In this document: in pieces, positions 1 through 9,628 of the stretch
How the letters are laid out: the number at the start of each line of letters is the position of its first letter
Numbering within the stretch: position 1 is the first letter of the stretch
Origin: Zobellia amurskyensis
GTDB lineage: Bacteria; Bacteroidota; Bacteroidia; Flavobacteriales; Flavobacteriaceae
NCBI RefSeq assembly: GCF_009725985.1
Contig: NZ_RCNR01000024.1
Location: forward strand, 1-64,000
Reading direction: 5' to 3'
Length of the DNA: 64,000 nucleotides
Translations under genes and position numbers: made by a program
The notes under the pieces: generated by a model
Databases searched by the model: none
Told to the model about the DNA's origin: nothing
The model's input: the letters and a program-made list of their open reading frames with translations, nothing else

Positions 1-818
1 ACTTTTCAATATTAAAAAAAGGTATCTAACAATTCGCCGTTCAATGCTTTTTAAACCGTGGCTTCTTTCGTCGAAAAAACCTTTTATTTGGTCGATAAAC
101 TCGTCGCCTACTTGCTTAATTATTACAAAAAACAGGTACAAACTGTATCAATATTTCCCTACACATAGCGTCTTAATTTCAAAAAAATAAAATCATCTAT
201 CGGCTAAGCTCAGTACCAAAGCTACTACAAAACAACTCTGTAAAAGGCCGCCTCATCCATTAAAATCCAAAGCCGATTTTTTACGTTACAATTCTGTTAA
301 AATAGAATCCTGTTTATTAATAAATCACCAAAAAATCAGATACATATCTTCGTTTTTTCACCTGTAGCATCGTATTATTGCCTTATTTTTAATTAACATT
401 TAGTTAACATTTTTACCCGACTTAAACAGGTCTCTATTCCAGACGAATATGGCTCAGGGCAGTGTTCTCTAGCGCTCCCCAATTTTTTCGTTCCCATCTT
501 ATCTATTTTACACTTAACTCCTTGATTATAAATTTCATGAGTCCCAGCAGCCAATACATCATTTTCCGGTGACAATTAAACTAATTCACCACCAGCTACG
601 CCCTAATGTCTACAGCTACCCTGAATGATTTCGATTTTCTTTTACCAATTACCGAGCGAAAAAGAACATACAAATACAGCCCTGCTAGGAATAGCACGGT
701 TTCTTTATGTGAAGTGATTTAAATAAGTTCTGAATTGTAAGAAGCTTGCCCAGCCATCCTTATAAGAAGAAAAGAAAAAGGCCTCCAAAAATAGGAAGCC
801 TTTTTTATACCTTCTAAT
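1..818. other. gene-poor region at left edge
   Basis: I see no convincing gene in this AT-rich stretch. A 60-codon minus-strand frame (393-575) resembles no family I know and has no supporting context. A minus-strand frame with no stop from about 141 to the window edge could be the beginning of a gene lying mostly outside the window, but its only possible start would be TTG and I do not recognise it. The right end carries the terminator of the molybdenum hydroxylase locus. Confidence 0.5.
780..812 (-). terminator. Rho-independent terminator of the molybdenum hydroxylase operon
   Basis: Read on the minus strand, GGCTTCC pairs with GGAGGCC (one G-U wobble) around a short A/T-rich loop, and a T-rich run follows. 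It lies just downstream of the stop codon of the large subunit gene, the last gene of the minus-strand run. Confidence 0.75.
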
Positions 819-2981
819 TTAGGTCAGTTGTAACGGCATAGATTGCAGGCGTTTTCCTGTCAACCTTCTTACCGCATTGGCGATAGCGGCACCTATGGGA
901 CCCATTGGAGGTTCGCCCACGGCACCGGGTTTATCCGTGCCTTGAAGTAAGACCACATCTATTTCTTTTGGAGCGTTTTTCATTAGCGCCATTTCGTACG
1001 GGCCATAAATGGTTGGGGTTAACGAGCCATCTACCACTTTCATCTGCTCGAACAGGACGGCGCTCATGCCCATAATAACGCAACCTTCGCACTGGGCTTT
1101 TATCTGATCGGGATTTACCGCCAGACCGGGATCTAACACCACCGTTACTTTATGTACTTTAATATGATTGTCCACTACCGAAACCTCAACTACATGCGCA
1201 CAGGGTGTACCCGCATCTACCGAAGCGGCAATACCCATAGCCCTGTTATTGGTAACCTTCTCCGTATAACCGGATTTTTCGCCTGCCGTACGTATCACCT
1301 CTTTTAAGCGCTTTCCGGCTACATCATCCTTAATATTCGCCAAGCGGAATTCTACGGCATTCGTTTTTGCTTTAATTGCCATTTCGTCCATAAAGCTTTC
1401 AATGGCAAAGGTATTGGCCAACAGCCCTAGACTACGCCACCAACTTGTAGCAAAAGGCAAAGTTACATGCCAATATACCGAACGATGATTGGGCACTCCC
1501 GAATACTGAAGAAACCCACCTCTGATCGCCCCAATATCCGCACCAATAACAGGCGGAACCATATTGGGCACCAATGCCGAATTATTACCCACATCGCCAC
1601 TCACAAAATGATGTTCCAAGCCTGTAAGCTTACCTGCTTCGTTTAAACTTCCCTTTAGAATATGGTGGGTGGGTGGGCGAAACATGTCATGTTGAAACTC
1701 TTCTTCCCGACTAAAAATATATTTTACGGGTTTGCCTACAGCCTTGGACATGACCGCTGCCTGAACGGCATGTGGCGTATGTAATCGTCTGCCGAAACCG
1801 CCGCCAAGATACGTGGGAACTACATTTACCTGCTCCTCGTCCCAGCCCAAACGACTAGATACTTCCTTACGGGTAATACCGATTACCTGTGTAGAGATCA
1901 TAATGGTAGCTTTTTCCGCTTCCACAGAAGCCACTACCCCATTAGGCTCTATCTGGGCGTGTGCACCAATCGGACTTCTAAATTCCATTTGCACCACTGC
2001 ATCGCCTTCAAGGGCATCCCCTTCTTTCTGAATTATTGTCGATTTTCCGTTGCCTACGGTCATCATAGCCACTATGGCCTCTTGCTGTAAATCTTCCGGG
2101 GCTTCCCAAATTACCTCAATGGCTTGCTTGGCATTTTCCGCTTCAATGTAAGATTCCGCCACAACGCCTACAAAATCATCCTCACTTACAATTTTGACCA
2201 CACCGGGCATTTTTTCGGCCTTATCCGTTGTAGCACTAATAAACTTGGCTCCAATTTTTGAAGGTCGTACCACGGCCCCGTATAACATATTGGGCATTTC
2301 GGCATCTATCCCGAACATGGGCGCACCGTACACCTTATCCGCCAAATCTACTCTGGCTACAGGTTTTCCCACGAACTTATAAGTACTTATATCTTTTAAA
2401 ACGGGTGTATCCGGCAGGGTCCAATCCGTTACGCCTTCCGATATTTCCGAATACGTAAGGCTCTTTCCATTTCCCGAAACGACACCCTCCTGTACGGAAA
2501 GTTCAGAGACAGGAACACCTAATTTCTTTGCTGCTTCCATCTTGATCATCTCACGAAAGGTGGCCGCCAATTCCCGCAACGGTTGCCACAAACCAGAAAT
2601 AGAGGTGCTTCCCCCCGTACTCATGCCATCTATATTGCCCGTGGCCGTAGTGGCATGCACCACCTTGATATTCTCCATGGGAATTTCCAATTCATCCGCT
2701 GCCATTTGTGCTATACCGGTAAAGGTACCCTGGCCCATTTCCACCTTAGGCGAGTGCAGGGTAATCACATTGTCTTTGCCCAGTTCAAACCAGAGCATGG
2801 GGCTGTCCGTATTGCCCATATAGGCCAAATCCATTTCATTCACTTTTTCCAACACCGCCCTCCTAATCGGGTTCCGAAATACATAGGTACCCACGGCAAG
2901 TACGCCCAAGGTGCCGAAGCCCCCACGGACCAAGAATTTTCGTCTGGATATTTTCTTTTTTGAAGAATCGTTATCTGCCAT
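819..2981 (-). CDS. Mo-hydroxylase large subunit (IorB-like)
   Basis: Molybdopterin-binding catalytic subunit of the xanthine dehydrogenase/aldehyde oxidase superfamily, closest in layout to isoquinoline 1-oxidoreductase beta subunit. The 720-residue protein begins with a Tat-type signal (SRRKFL near residue 12, then a hydrophobic segment), so it should act in the periplasm. Visible family motifs include VEMGQGTFTG (about residue 80), the glycine-rich GGGFGRRL, and GAVGEPPMGPIG near the C-terminus, where the Glu of GEPP corresponds to the catalytic base of the family. Its start codon touches the stop of the 2Fe-2S subunit gene, so the two are translationally coupled. These enzymes hydroxylate aromatic heterocycles or aldehydes using water; the substrate here cannot be told from sequence. 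Confidence 0.88.
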   Translation of the reverse strand: MADNDSSKKKISRRKFLVRGGFGTLGVLAVGTYVFRNPIRRAVLEKVNEMDLAYMGNTDSPMLWFELGKDNVITLHSPKVEMGQGTFTGIAQMAADELEIPMENIKVVHATTATGNIDGMSTGGSTSISGLWQPLRELAATFREMIKMEAAKKLGVPVSELSVQEGVVSGNGKSLTYSEISEGVTDWTLPDTPVLKDISTYKFVGKPVARVDLADKVYGAPMFGIDAEMPNMLYGAVVRPSKIGAKFISATTDKAEKMPGVVKIVSEDDFVGVVAESYIEAENAKQAIEVIWEAPEDLQQEAIVAMMTVGNGKSTIIQKEGDALEGDAVVQMEFRSPIGAHAQIEPNGVVASVEAEKATIMISTQVIGITRKEVSSRLGWDEEQVNVVPTYLGGGFGRRLHTPHAVQAAVMSKAVGKPVKYIFSREEEFQHDMFRPPTHHILKGSLNEAGKLTGLEHHFVSGDVGNNSALVPNMVPPVIGADIGAIRGGFLQYSGVPNHRSVYWHVTLPFATSWWRSLGLLANTFAIESFMDEMAIKAKTNAVEFRLANIKDDVAGKRLKEVIRTAGEKSGYTEKVTNNRAMGIAASVDAGTPCAHVVEVSVVDNHIKVHKVTVVLDPGLAVNPDQIKAQCEGCVIMGMSAVLFEQMKVVDGSLTPTIYGPYEMALMKNAPKEIDVVLLQGTDKPGAVGEPPMGPIGAAIANAVRRLTGKRLQSMPLQLT

Positions 2982-3478
2982 TACTTCGTGTTTGTGGGTT
3001 GGTTCATTGGGGTAATCGCTTGTTGCTTCTCCGCCGCCCTATGAATGGCTTTTCGCATTCTATAGTACGTTCCACATCTGCACACGTTGATAATATTATC
3101 ATCAATTTCCTCATCCGTTGGATTGGGAATCTTGTTCAACAAAGCCGCCGTAGCCATCATAAACCCAGGCTGACAATACCCACATTGAGGCACTACTTCC
3201 TCTATCCAAGCCTCCTGTACAGGATGGGGATTTTCGGCATCTCCCAAACCTTCTATAGTGGTGATTTCTTTTCCCACGGCAAATTTTACGGGATACGAAC
3301 AGGAACGCACTGCTTCGCCATCTACATGTAGGGTACAGGCTCCGCAGGCCGCCTTTCCGCAACCGAACTTGGTACCTTTTAGGCCCAGCATATCGCGAAT
3401 TACCCAAAGCAGGGGCGTAAGTTCATCCGCAAGCTCAACGCTGCGCGGTTCGCCATTGACAATCATTGAAATTTTCAT
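2981..3478 (-). CDS. (2Fe-2S) small subunit of Mo-hydroxylase (IorA-like)
   Basis: Electron-transfer subunit carrying two [2Fe-2S] clusters. Counting from the ATG at 3478 (165 residues), the N-terminal ferredoxin-type cluster ligands are C40, C45, C48 and C60, and the second cluster motif is C99-GY-C102 plus C133-R-C135. This is the usual arrangement for xanthine dehydrogenase-family small subunits. The frame stays open upstream to 3532, but that would overlap the cytochrome gene, and MKISMIVNG is the normal start of the family, so the internal ATG is preferred. There is no signal peptide, which fits export as a partner of the Tat-targeted large subunit. Electrons would pass to the adjacent diheme cytochrome. 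Confidence 0.9.
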   Translation of the reverse strand: MKISMIVNGEPRSVELADELTPLLWVIRDMLGLKGTKFGCGKAACGACTLHVDGEAVRSCSYPVKFAVGKEITTIEGLGDAENPHPVQEAWIEEVVPQCGYCQPGFMMATAALLNKIPNPTDEEIDDNIINVCRCGTYYRMRKAIHRAAEKQQAITPMNQPTNTK

Positions 3479-3495
3479 GGTCCGTTTATTTTCTA

Positions 3496-4110
3496 TTATT
3501 GGGATGGAATGGTGTGGCCGTTTGAAAACCACTCTTCTACTGCACTGATAAATTCTTCTTTTGATACCGGCGGAAGTTCACGCGGCTCTCCTTTTATGTT
3601 TGTGCCCGGCTCCCAAGCCCAAAGCACCAAATCATCTTCGGTTAGGTGTTTCTTGATTTCCTCTGGGGAACGGTCACCGTTACGCTCCGTATCCATCATA
3701 GATTTTGCGATTTCAAACCGATTTAAACCTTGCCATCGCATGGAATGCGGTGCAAGCGACCAATGCGGTGCTCCCGGAGCACCGGAATATGGATTGTTTT
3801 CAGATTGATGACAGGTAGCACATTTGGTAGCTTCAAAACCTTTGTCACTTTCCCCCCTTGCAATATCAAAGTGATGAGGGTGACTATCCTCTCCTTGTTT
3901 GGGTACATTATCACTGGGGTGACAATTTAAACACCGTGGGTGCGTCAATACATCCATCATCTTATGAAATGCCACATCTGATGCCGATATATTTTTATCT
4001 TCATTAACGGGTACAGACTCATAATTGGTTTCCGTAGGCGTATACACAGAAGCCAACACCAATCCCACCATCAATAGAAAGAGAACTAATACGTATTTTT
4101 TTGAATTCAT
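3496..4110 (-). CDS. diheme c-type cytochrome
   Basis: A 204-residue exported protein with an N-terminal hydrophobic segment (residues 6-21) and two CxxCH heme-attachment motifs: CLNCH at 60-64 and CATCH at 97-101. It ends 17 bases before the start of the [2Fe-2S] subunit gene, and such cytochromes commonly accompany IorAB-type enzymes. I infer that it takes electrons from the molybdenum hydroxylase in the periplasm. The spacing to the next gene upstream (97 bases) is larger than elsewhere in the run, so a separate promoter is possible. The stretch after the second heme motif contains further His and Met residues that could act as axial ligands. Confidence 0.85.
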   Translation of the reverse strand: MNSKKYVLVLFLLMVGLVLASVYTPTETNYESVPVNEDKNISASDVAFHKMMDVLTHPRCLNCHPSDNVPKQGEDSHPHHFDIARGESDKGFEATKCATCHQSENNPYSGAPGAPHWSLAPHSMRWQGLNRFEIAKSMMDTERNGDRSPEEIKKHLTEDDLVLWAWEPGTNIKGEPRELPPVSKEEFISAVEEWFSNGHTIPSQ

Positions 4111-4207
4111 AGCTGAAGTAGGCTTTTGCCCATAGCTATAAAGTTACTCATAAATTGCAGAAGACTATAAAGTCAATTTTATTGCGTTAAGATGTCTACC
4201 GAAAATA

Positions 4208-5641
4208 CTACTTTGTTACCGCTACAGAGTCCGTCGCCACGAAAAAGGCTTCAATTTCCGGTGCTATTCCATAATTAATCATCAGCCCCTTATTACTACT
4301 TTGTAAATCTTGAAGTGCATTTTTGGTGATTCCCGTTTTATAGATATACAGGTTTTTTAAATCCGTCAAATTCTTAAAAACAGCTAGGCTCTTATCCGTA
4401 ATGGCAGTTTCATATACTTTTAAAAGTTTGAGTTTTTTCAAGTTCGATAGTTTTTCGATTTCAGTATCGGAAACAGGCGTTTTATCGACCTCAAGCCATT
4501 CTAAATTTTGACATTTGGCTATCACATCCATTTCTTTGGCACCTAGCGGAAGTCCGCTTAGGTCCAACTCCACAATATTATTCGCAATACGTTCCAGCGC
4601 CAAAATAGGTTTTACATCGTACTCCGGCGGCAAGTACATATCTATGCTAAGTGCATTAGAATTGCTCGCCACGCGTTCTATCGTTAGATAATCAGAGGCT
4701 AGATTCTGCAATGTACTATCTGCCACAAAAGGCAATTCCGCCCATTTGGACATCGGGTCCGGTTCCATCAATCCTTTTAGTAGTGCCACCAAAGGTTCAC
4801 TTTTGGACAGTTGATCAAAACGCAAGGTATCCGAAGCGCCCAAAGCCACCCAGCGTTCCAAGATTTCAATTTCACTTTGGGTCAAGGGTGTTTTTCCTTC
4901 CGGCGGCATGTGTTCCTCGTTTTCCAAGGGCAAATGCAACCTGCTTATCAATTCACTTTTAAGAGGGTCTCCCGGAACTAGGGTTTGACCGCTTTCACCA
5001 CCTTTCAACAATTCGGAAAAATTGGTCATCAATAGCTCCCCTTTTTTCTTATTGGGATTATGACAAGAGACACATTTATCGTCTAAAATAACCGCGACTA
5101 CATCGGCATAAACCATTGGGTTTTCAGGAAGTTCTTTTTGTTTCTTGGAGGTTGGCAATGCCAGAAATTCTTCACCATGGGTGACCATCCCCCCATAATG
5201 ACCGGTAAGCCCTACCAAAACCACCATGACCACCTGAAGTCCTTTTACATAGATTTTACTACCCAAACCTTTATTGTCCAAGAAATACCAGATGGCAGCA
5301 AGAAGGGCTACGGCCCCACCCATCCATTGGTGCCAAAAGAGCAAATCTCCCTTTACCGGTGTTTCCTTCCCTAGAAAGAAACCCAATATGGCCGTTGCCA
5401 AAGCCGATAATACCGCTATCACCAATAATTCATGTGGAACTTTTTTACCCGTCAAACCCAGAAATACAGCAATTAGTAAAAGTACGATCGGGAAGTGAAG
5501 CACCAAAGGATGCCAACGCCCCAACCCTGCCACCAGATTGGGCAGTACGATGTTGGAATCGAAAACCAAACAAAAAATAAGAAATACGGATAGGCCTAAA
5601 ACACTATACTCTACCCAACGGCTTTTTAAAAATTCGGTCAT
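4208..5641 (-). CDS. membrane DUF2231-like / PSCyt1 cytochrome c / LRR fusion
   Basis: A 477-residue membrane protein with three parts. Residues 11-150 hold about five hydrophobic helices, including RWHPLVLHFPIVLLL, typical of DUF2231-type quinone/heme membrane domains. Residues about 180-275 form a Planctomycete-type cytochrome c domain (PSCyt1) with one heme motif CVSCH at 190-194 and a later HMPP segment that could supply the Met ligand. From about 350 to 460 there are short leucine-rich repeats with the pattern LxxLxxLxVxxTxIT. The gene lies 3 bases from the DUF1501 gene upstream, so they should be cotranscribed. I infer that it passes electrons between the periplasm and the membrane; the role of the repeats is unknown. 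Confidence 0.8.
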   Translation of the reverse strand: MTEFLKSRWVEYSVLGLSVFLIFCLVFDSNIVLPNLVAGLGRWHPLVLHFPIVLLLIAVFLGLTGKKVPHELLVIAVLSALATAILGFFLGKETPVKGDLLFWHQWMGGAVALLAAIWYFLDNKGLGSKIYVKGLQVVMVVLVGLTGHYGGMVTHGEEFLALPTSKKQKELPENPMVYADVVAVILDDKCVSCHNPNKKKGELLMTNFSELLKGGESGQTLVPGDPLKSELISRLHLPLENEEHMPPEGKTPLTQSEIEILERWVALGASDTLRFDQLSKSEPLVALLKGLMEPDPMSKWAELPFVADSTLQNLASDYLTIERVASNSNALSIDMYLPPEYDVKPILALERIANNIVELDLSGLPLGAKEMDVIAKCQNLEWLEVDKTPVSDTEIEKLSNLKKLKLLKVYETAITDKSLAVFKNLTDLKNLYIYKTGITKNALQDLQSSNKGLMINYGIAPEIEAFFVATDSVAVTK

Positions 5642-5644
5642 CGG

Positions 5645-7105
5645 CTATGCTAAAAGGTCATTGATTACATTTCCGGCTACATCGGTCAGTCTAAATCGGC
5701 GTCCTTGATATTTATAGGTTAATTGTTCGTGATCTATTCCCATGGCATGCATTAGCGTAGCATGAAAGTCGTTTACATGCACTGGGTTTTCAATAACGTT
5801 ATATCCAAATTCATCGGTCTTCCCATAATTCAGTCCAGGTTTTATTCCGCCACCGGCCATCCAAATACTAAACGCCCGTGGGTGATGATCCCTACCAAAA
5901 TCTGCCGGATCAAACTTACCTTGACAATAGTTGGTCCTACCGAATTCCCCACCCCAAACGACTAGCGTATCTTCTAACATGCCGCGTTGTTTTAAATCCT
6001 GAACAAGTGCCGCCGATGCTTGATCTACGTCTTTGGCCTGACCCGCCATGGCATTGGGTAAATTACCGTGTTGGTCCCAACCTTGGTGGTATAATTGTAT
6101 AAACCGAACGCCATTTTCTGCTAGCCTACGCGCTTGCAATGCATTTGCAGCAAAGGTTCCGGGCACCTGACAATCTTCACCGTAAAGCTTAACAATAGAT
6201 TCCGGTTCTTTTGAAATATCCATTACATCAGGCACCGACATTTGCATTCGGTATGCCATTTCATATTGAGCGATACGGGATTCAATTTCATCATCGCCCG
6301 TTTCTACATGGTGCATCTTGTTCAGTTGAGAAACCTCGTTCAACAAGTGACGTTTATCCGATCGGGAAAGTCCGTCCGGGTCGTTCAAATACAGTACGGG
6401 ATCTTTGCCCGATCGTAATAGAACGCCCTGATGCTTAGAGTCCAAAAAACCACTGGACCATAGTTTGGAGTACAACCCCTGACTATTCCCCTTACCCCTT
6501 GAAGTCAATACTACAAAAGAAGGCAGATTTTTGTTCTCACTTCCCAACCCGTAGCTCATCCAAGAACCCATACTGGGGCGCCCCGAAATCTGACTTCCCG
6601 TTTGAAAGAACGTAATGGCGGGATCATGGTTGATGGCCTCGGTATGCATGCTGCGCACCACCGTAATATCATCGGCAATTTTAGCAATATGCGGGAAGTA
6701 ATCACTGATCCACGTACCACTTTGTCCGTGCTGCTTAAAATTAGTAGCTGATGGCATCAAAGGGAATTTATCCTGCCCCGAGGTCATACCCGTTAACCGT
6801 TGTCCGTTTCGTATAGAATCCGGTAAATCCTCACCCATACGTTTACGTAAAGTCGGTTTATAATCGAAACTTTCAAATTGCGATGGACCACCTGCTTGAA
6901 AAAGGTAAATGACCCTTTTTGCCTTTGGAGCAAAATGAGGTATGCCCAAAGGTTGCGTTAACGGTGGTGCCCCGCCTCCTTTGAACAAATCTGGAATTAA
7001 CAATGAACCTAACGCCAAAGAACCTATGCCGACACTCAACTGAGAAAAAAAATGCCGCCTATTTACTTTTAACGGATCCTCCTTTTTGTTTTCATCTTCT
7101 TTCAT
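5645..7105 (-). CDS. DUF1501 family protein, Tat-exported
   Basis: A 486-residue DUF1501 protein, a family related to the alkaline phosphatase/sulfatase fold and common in Planctomycetes and marine Bacteroidota. The N-terminus has a Tat-like signal (NRRHFF at 15-20 followed by a hydrophobic stretch). Family features include VIYLFQAGGPSQFE, VVWGGEFGRT, GRDHHPRAFSIWMAGGG and a conserved C-terminal HATLMHAMG segment. It is placed 3 bases from genes on both sides and is almost always found next to a PSCyt/DUF1553 protein, as here. The biochemical activity of the family is not established to my knowledge. Confidence 0.88.
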   Translation of the reverse strand: MKEDENKKEDPLKVNRRHFFSQLSVGIGSLALGSLLIPDLFKGGGAPPLTQPLGIPHFAPKAKRVIYLFQAGGPSQFESFDYKPTLRKRMGEDLPDSIRNGQRLTGMTSGQDKFPLMPSATNFKQHGQSGTWISDYFPHIAKIADDITVVRSMHTEAINHDPAITFFQTGSQISGRPSMGSWMSYGLGSENKNLPSFVVLTSRGKGNSQGLYSKLWSSGFLDSKHQGVLLRSGKDPVLYLNDPDGLSRSDKRHLLNEVSQLNKMHHVETGDDEIESRIAQYEMAYRMQMSVPDVMDISKEPESIVKLYGEDCQVPGTFAANALQARRLAENGVRFIQLYHQGWDQHGNLPNAMAGQAKDVDQASAALVQDLKQRGMLEDTLVVWGGEFGRTNYCQGKFDPADFGRDHHPRAFSIWMAGGGIKPGLNYGKTDEFGYNVIENPVHVNDFHATLMHAMGIDHEQLTYKYQGRRFRLTDVAGNVINDLLA

Positions 7106-7108
7106 GGT

Positions 7109-9442
7109 CTATTCTTTTGTTATGGTTTCGTCTAAATTGTAAATAACCTGTGCCGTAAGCATCAATGCCGCCGTTTTTGCCGGACTGACCTGCAACTGCT
7201 CAAAATCGCCAACAGCTACCAACTTTTCAGCACTCTCCTCATCATTTTTATATTGCTCCAAAGCATTGTGGTAATATGTGTTCAGTGCCAATAATTCTTC
7301 TTTTCGTGGACTGCGCACTAATATGCGTTTGAAAATAGTGGCCACCACATTGGGGTTGTCCGGTTCCGCTTCTATACTTCTTTGTGCCAGCACCCTTGCC
7401 GCTTCCAAGACCTGAACATCATTCTGTAGGACCAACGCCTGTAAAGGTGTATTTGTCTTTTGCCGACGCACTTCTGAAAAGTCTCTGGTGGGCGCATCAA
7501 AAATGGTCATATTAGGCGGTGGTAACGTACGTTTCCAAAATGTGTACAATGAACGACGATACAAATCCGAACCCTTCCCGGGTATGTATTTGGTAAGTAT
7601 ACCTCGGTTACCCCCGGCATTTGTTTCCTCCCACAGGCCTGCCGGTTGATAGGGTTTTACACTAGGACCTCCCAATTTTGGATTAAGGAGTCCGCTTGTA
7701 GTCAGAATATAGTCCCTGATCATTTCACCGCTCATTCTAAAGCGAGGCGCACGTGCCAATAATTTATTCTCCGGGTCTGCCTTTTTCAACTCCGGTAGTA
7801 GTTCCGATTTTTGTTGATAGGTAGCCGAAAGCATGATTTTCTTCAGGAGATACTTAATATCCCAATCGTGTTCCATAAAATCTACCGCCAGCCAATCCAA
7901 TAATTGCGGATGCGTAGGCAGGCTTCCCTGAACCCCAAAATCCTCGGAGGTTTCTACTAGCCCCCTACCGAACAACATAGCCCAAATACGGTTTACGTAA
8001 ACCCTTGCCGTAAGCGGGTTCTTTTCATCTACCAACCACTGCGCTAGACCTAATCTGTTTTTTGGGAGGTCATCCGAAAAAGCAAAAATAGCCGGTGGTG
8101 TTTTTGGCACTACCGAATCCGCTGGTTGGTCATATTGCCCCCTGTTTAAAACATAGGTGGTTCTTGGAGCCGAATCGTTCATGACCATCACATTAATACT
8201 AGGTAGGCTATCCATGTGAACAAAAGACAGTACACCTTCCGTTTCTTCCTTTGAAATAGTTAGAAATGGTGGATCCGCAAAGAACTTTCGCTTTCCGGCC
8301 TGCACGGCATCCATTTGAAGTCCCTTTTCGTTCACTTGATTGAAAAAGGCGAACATCTCAAAATAATTGGCTTGAGAAATGGCATCATATTTATGGTCAT
8401 GACATTGGGCACATTCCAAAGTAATCCCTAAAATTCCTTTGCCCACGGTATTGGTACGATCCAACACATAATTGGTACGGTACTCTTCTTTAATAACCCC
8501 ACCTTCTTGGGTTATAGGGTGATTGCGATTAAAAGCTGTGGCCAAGACTTGCTCTTTGGTAGCATTGGGCAATAAATCGCCTGCCAATTGCCAGGTTAAA
8601 AATTGGTCGTACGGTAGATTTTTGTTGAATGCGTGAATGACCCAATCGCGCCATGGCCACATGGTACGGTAGCTATCATCTTGATACCCATGGGAATCTG
8701 CATAGCGCGCCACATCCAACCAAGATTGTGTCATACGCTCCCCATAGGCCGGAGAACTTAAAAATGTATCTATAATTTTCTCAACATCAGCATCGCCTGT
8801 AAGTTCTTCCAACTGTTCCAGCTGTGGCGGCAAGCCTGTTAAGTCCAAACTTATCCTTCTTATTAAAGTTTCTTTGGAAGCCTTTTCCGAAGGGCTTAGC
8901 CCCTTCTCTTCCAACTTTTCTAAAATAAAACCGTCAATTTCATTTTGTGCCCATTGCGTATTTTCCGTTTGAGGCGCAGTAGTCTTTTTGGGCGAAATAT
9001 AGGCCCAGTGCTTTTCGAACTTGGCCCCTTGTTGAATCCACTTTTTAATGAGCTTTTTTTCATAAGCGTTCAAGGCCAATTTTGAATCGGCAGGTGGCAT
9101 TAGTACATCCTTATCATCGGCAACAATAGCCTGATACGCAACACTTTTATTCAAGTTTTTGGAAACAAGGGCATAACTGCCCGGATTTTCAGAAAGCTCA
9201 GAAAATGCCGCTTCTTCCAAATCCAAACGCAGCCCTGCCTTTCTTTTGTTGGCATCCGGACCGTGACAGGTATAGCAGTTATCGGAAAGGATAGGTTTAA
9301 TATGAAAGTTGTAATCTACCGTTTCCGGAAGTTTCATATCGGCATATTCATCATTAGCCGAATCGAAAACCCCTTTCTTATAGAGAAAAAGAAAACCGAC
9401 CAAACTTGCCAAAATTACTACGACTATTATCTTATATTTCAT
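7109..9442 (-). CDS. PSCyt1-DUF1549-DUF1553 cytochrome protein
   Basis: A large exported protein with the Planctomycete-type architecture: PSCyt1 domain with heme motif CYTCH (64-68 from the upstream Met), DUF1549/PSCyt2 domain (about 175-380) with a second CxxCH, CAQCH at 352-356, and a DUF1553/PSD1 domain over the C-terminal third. The ATG at 9442 gives a normal signal/anchor (MKYKIIVVVILAS); an ATG 24 bases upstream (9466) is also open. It is the first gene of the minus-strand run ending at 819 and is followed after 3 bases by its DUF1501 partner. It is a predicted periplasmic redox protein; no substrate is known for the family. Confidence 0.87.
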   Translation of the reverse strand: MKYKIIVVVILASLVGFLFLYKKGVFDSANDEYADMKLPETVDYNFHIKPILSDNCYTCHGPDANKRKAGLRLDLEEAAFSELSENPGSYALVSKNLNKSVAYQAIVADDKDVLMPPADSKLALNAYEKKLIKKWIQQGAKFEKHWAYISPKKTTAPQTENTQWAQNEIDGFILEKLEEKGLSPSEKASKETLIRRISLDLTGLPPQLEQLEELTGDADVEKIIDTFLSSPAYGERMTQSWLDVARYADSHGYQDDSYRTMWPWRDWVIHAFNKNLPYDQFLTWQLAGDLLPNATKEQVLATAFNRNHPITQEGGVIKEEYRTNYVLDRTNTVGKGILGITLECAQCHDHKYDAISQANYFEMFAFFNQVNEKGLQMDAVQAGKRKFFADPPFLTISKEETEGVLSFVHMDSLPSINVMVMNDSAPRTTYVLNRGQYDQPADSVVPKTPPAIFAFSDDLPKNRLGLAQWLVDEKNPLTARVYVNRIWAMLFGRGLVETSEDFGVQGSLPTHPQLLDWLAVDFMEHDWDIKYLLKKIMLSATYQQKSELLPELKKADPENKLLARAPRFRMSGEMIRDYILTTSGLLNPKLGGPSVKPYQPAGLWEETNAGGNRGILTKYIPGKGSDLYRRSLYTFWKRTLPPPNMTIFDAPTRDFSEVRRQKTNTPLQALVLQNDVQVLEAARVLAQRSIEAEPDNPNVVATIFKRILVRSPRKEELLALNTYYHNALEQYKNDEESAEKLVAVGDFEQLQVSPAKTAALMLTAQVIYNLDETITKE

Positions 9443-9628
9443 TTTTGGGAATAGTACATTATACACTTAATGTTATTCCTTAAAACTAGTAGTTTGCAGC
9501 TATAGCGACAACTTAATCAGTTGCACTTTTTCGTCATTTATTATCATTTTTTGAATACAAAGCCCATATTTGGAACACATTACCAAACACAACCACTTTT
9601 AACTAAGAATATGAAACAGAAATACAGG

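Noticed and set aside
393-575. 60-codon minus-strand ORF
   Set aside because: No recognisable domain, signal or membrane segment, and no neighbour supporting it.
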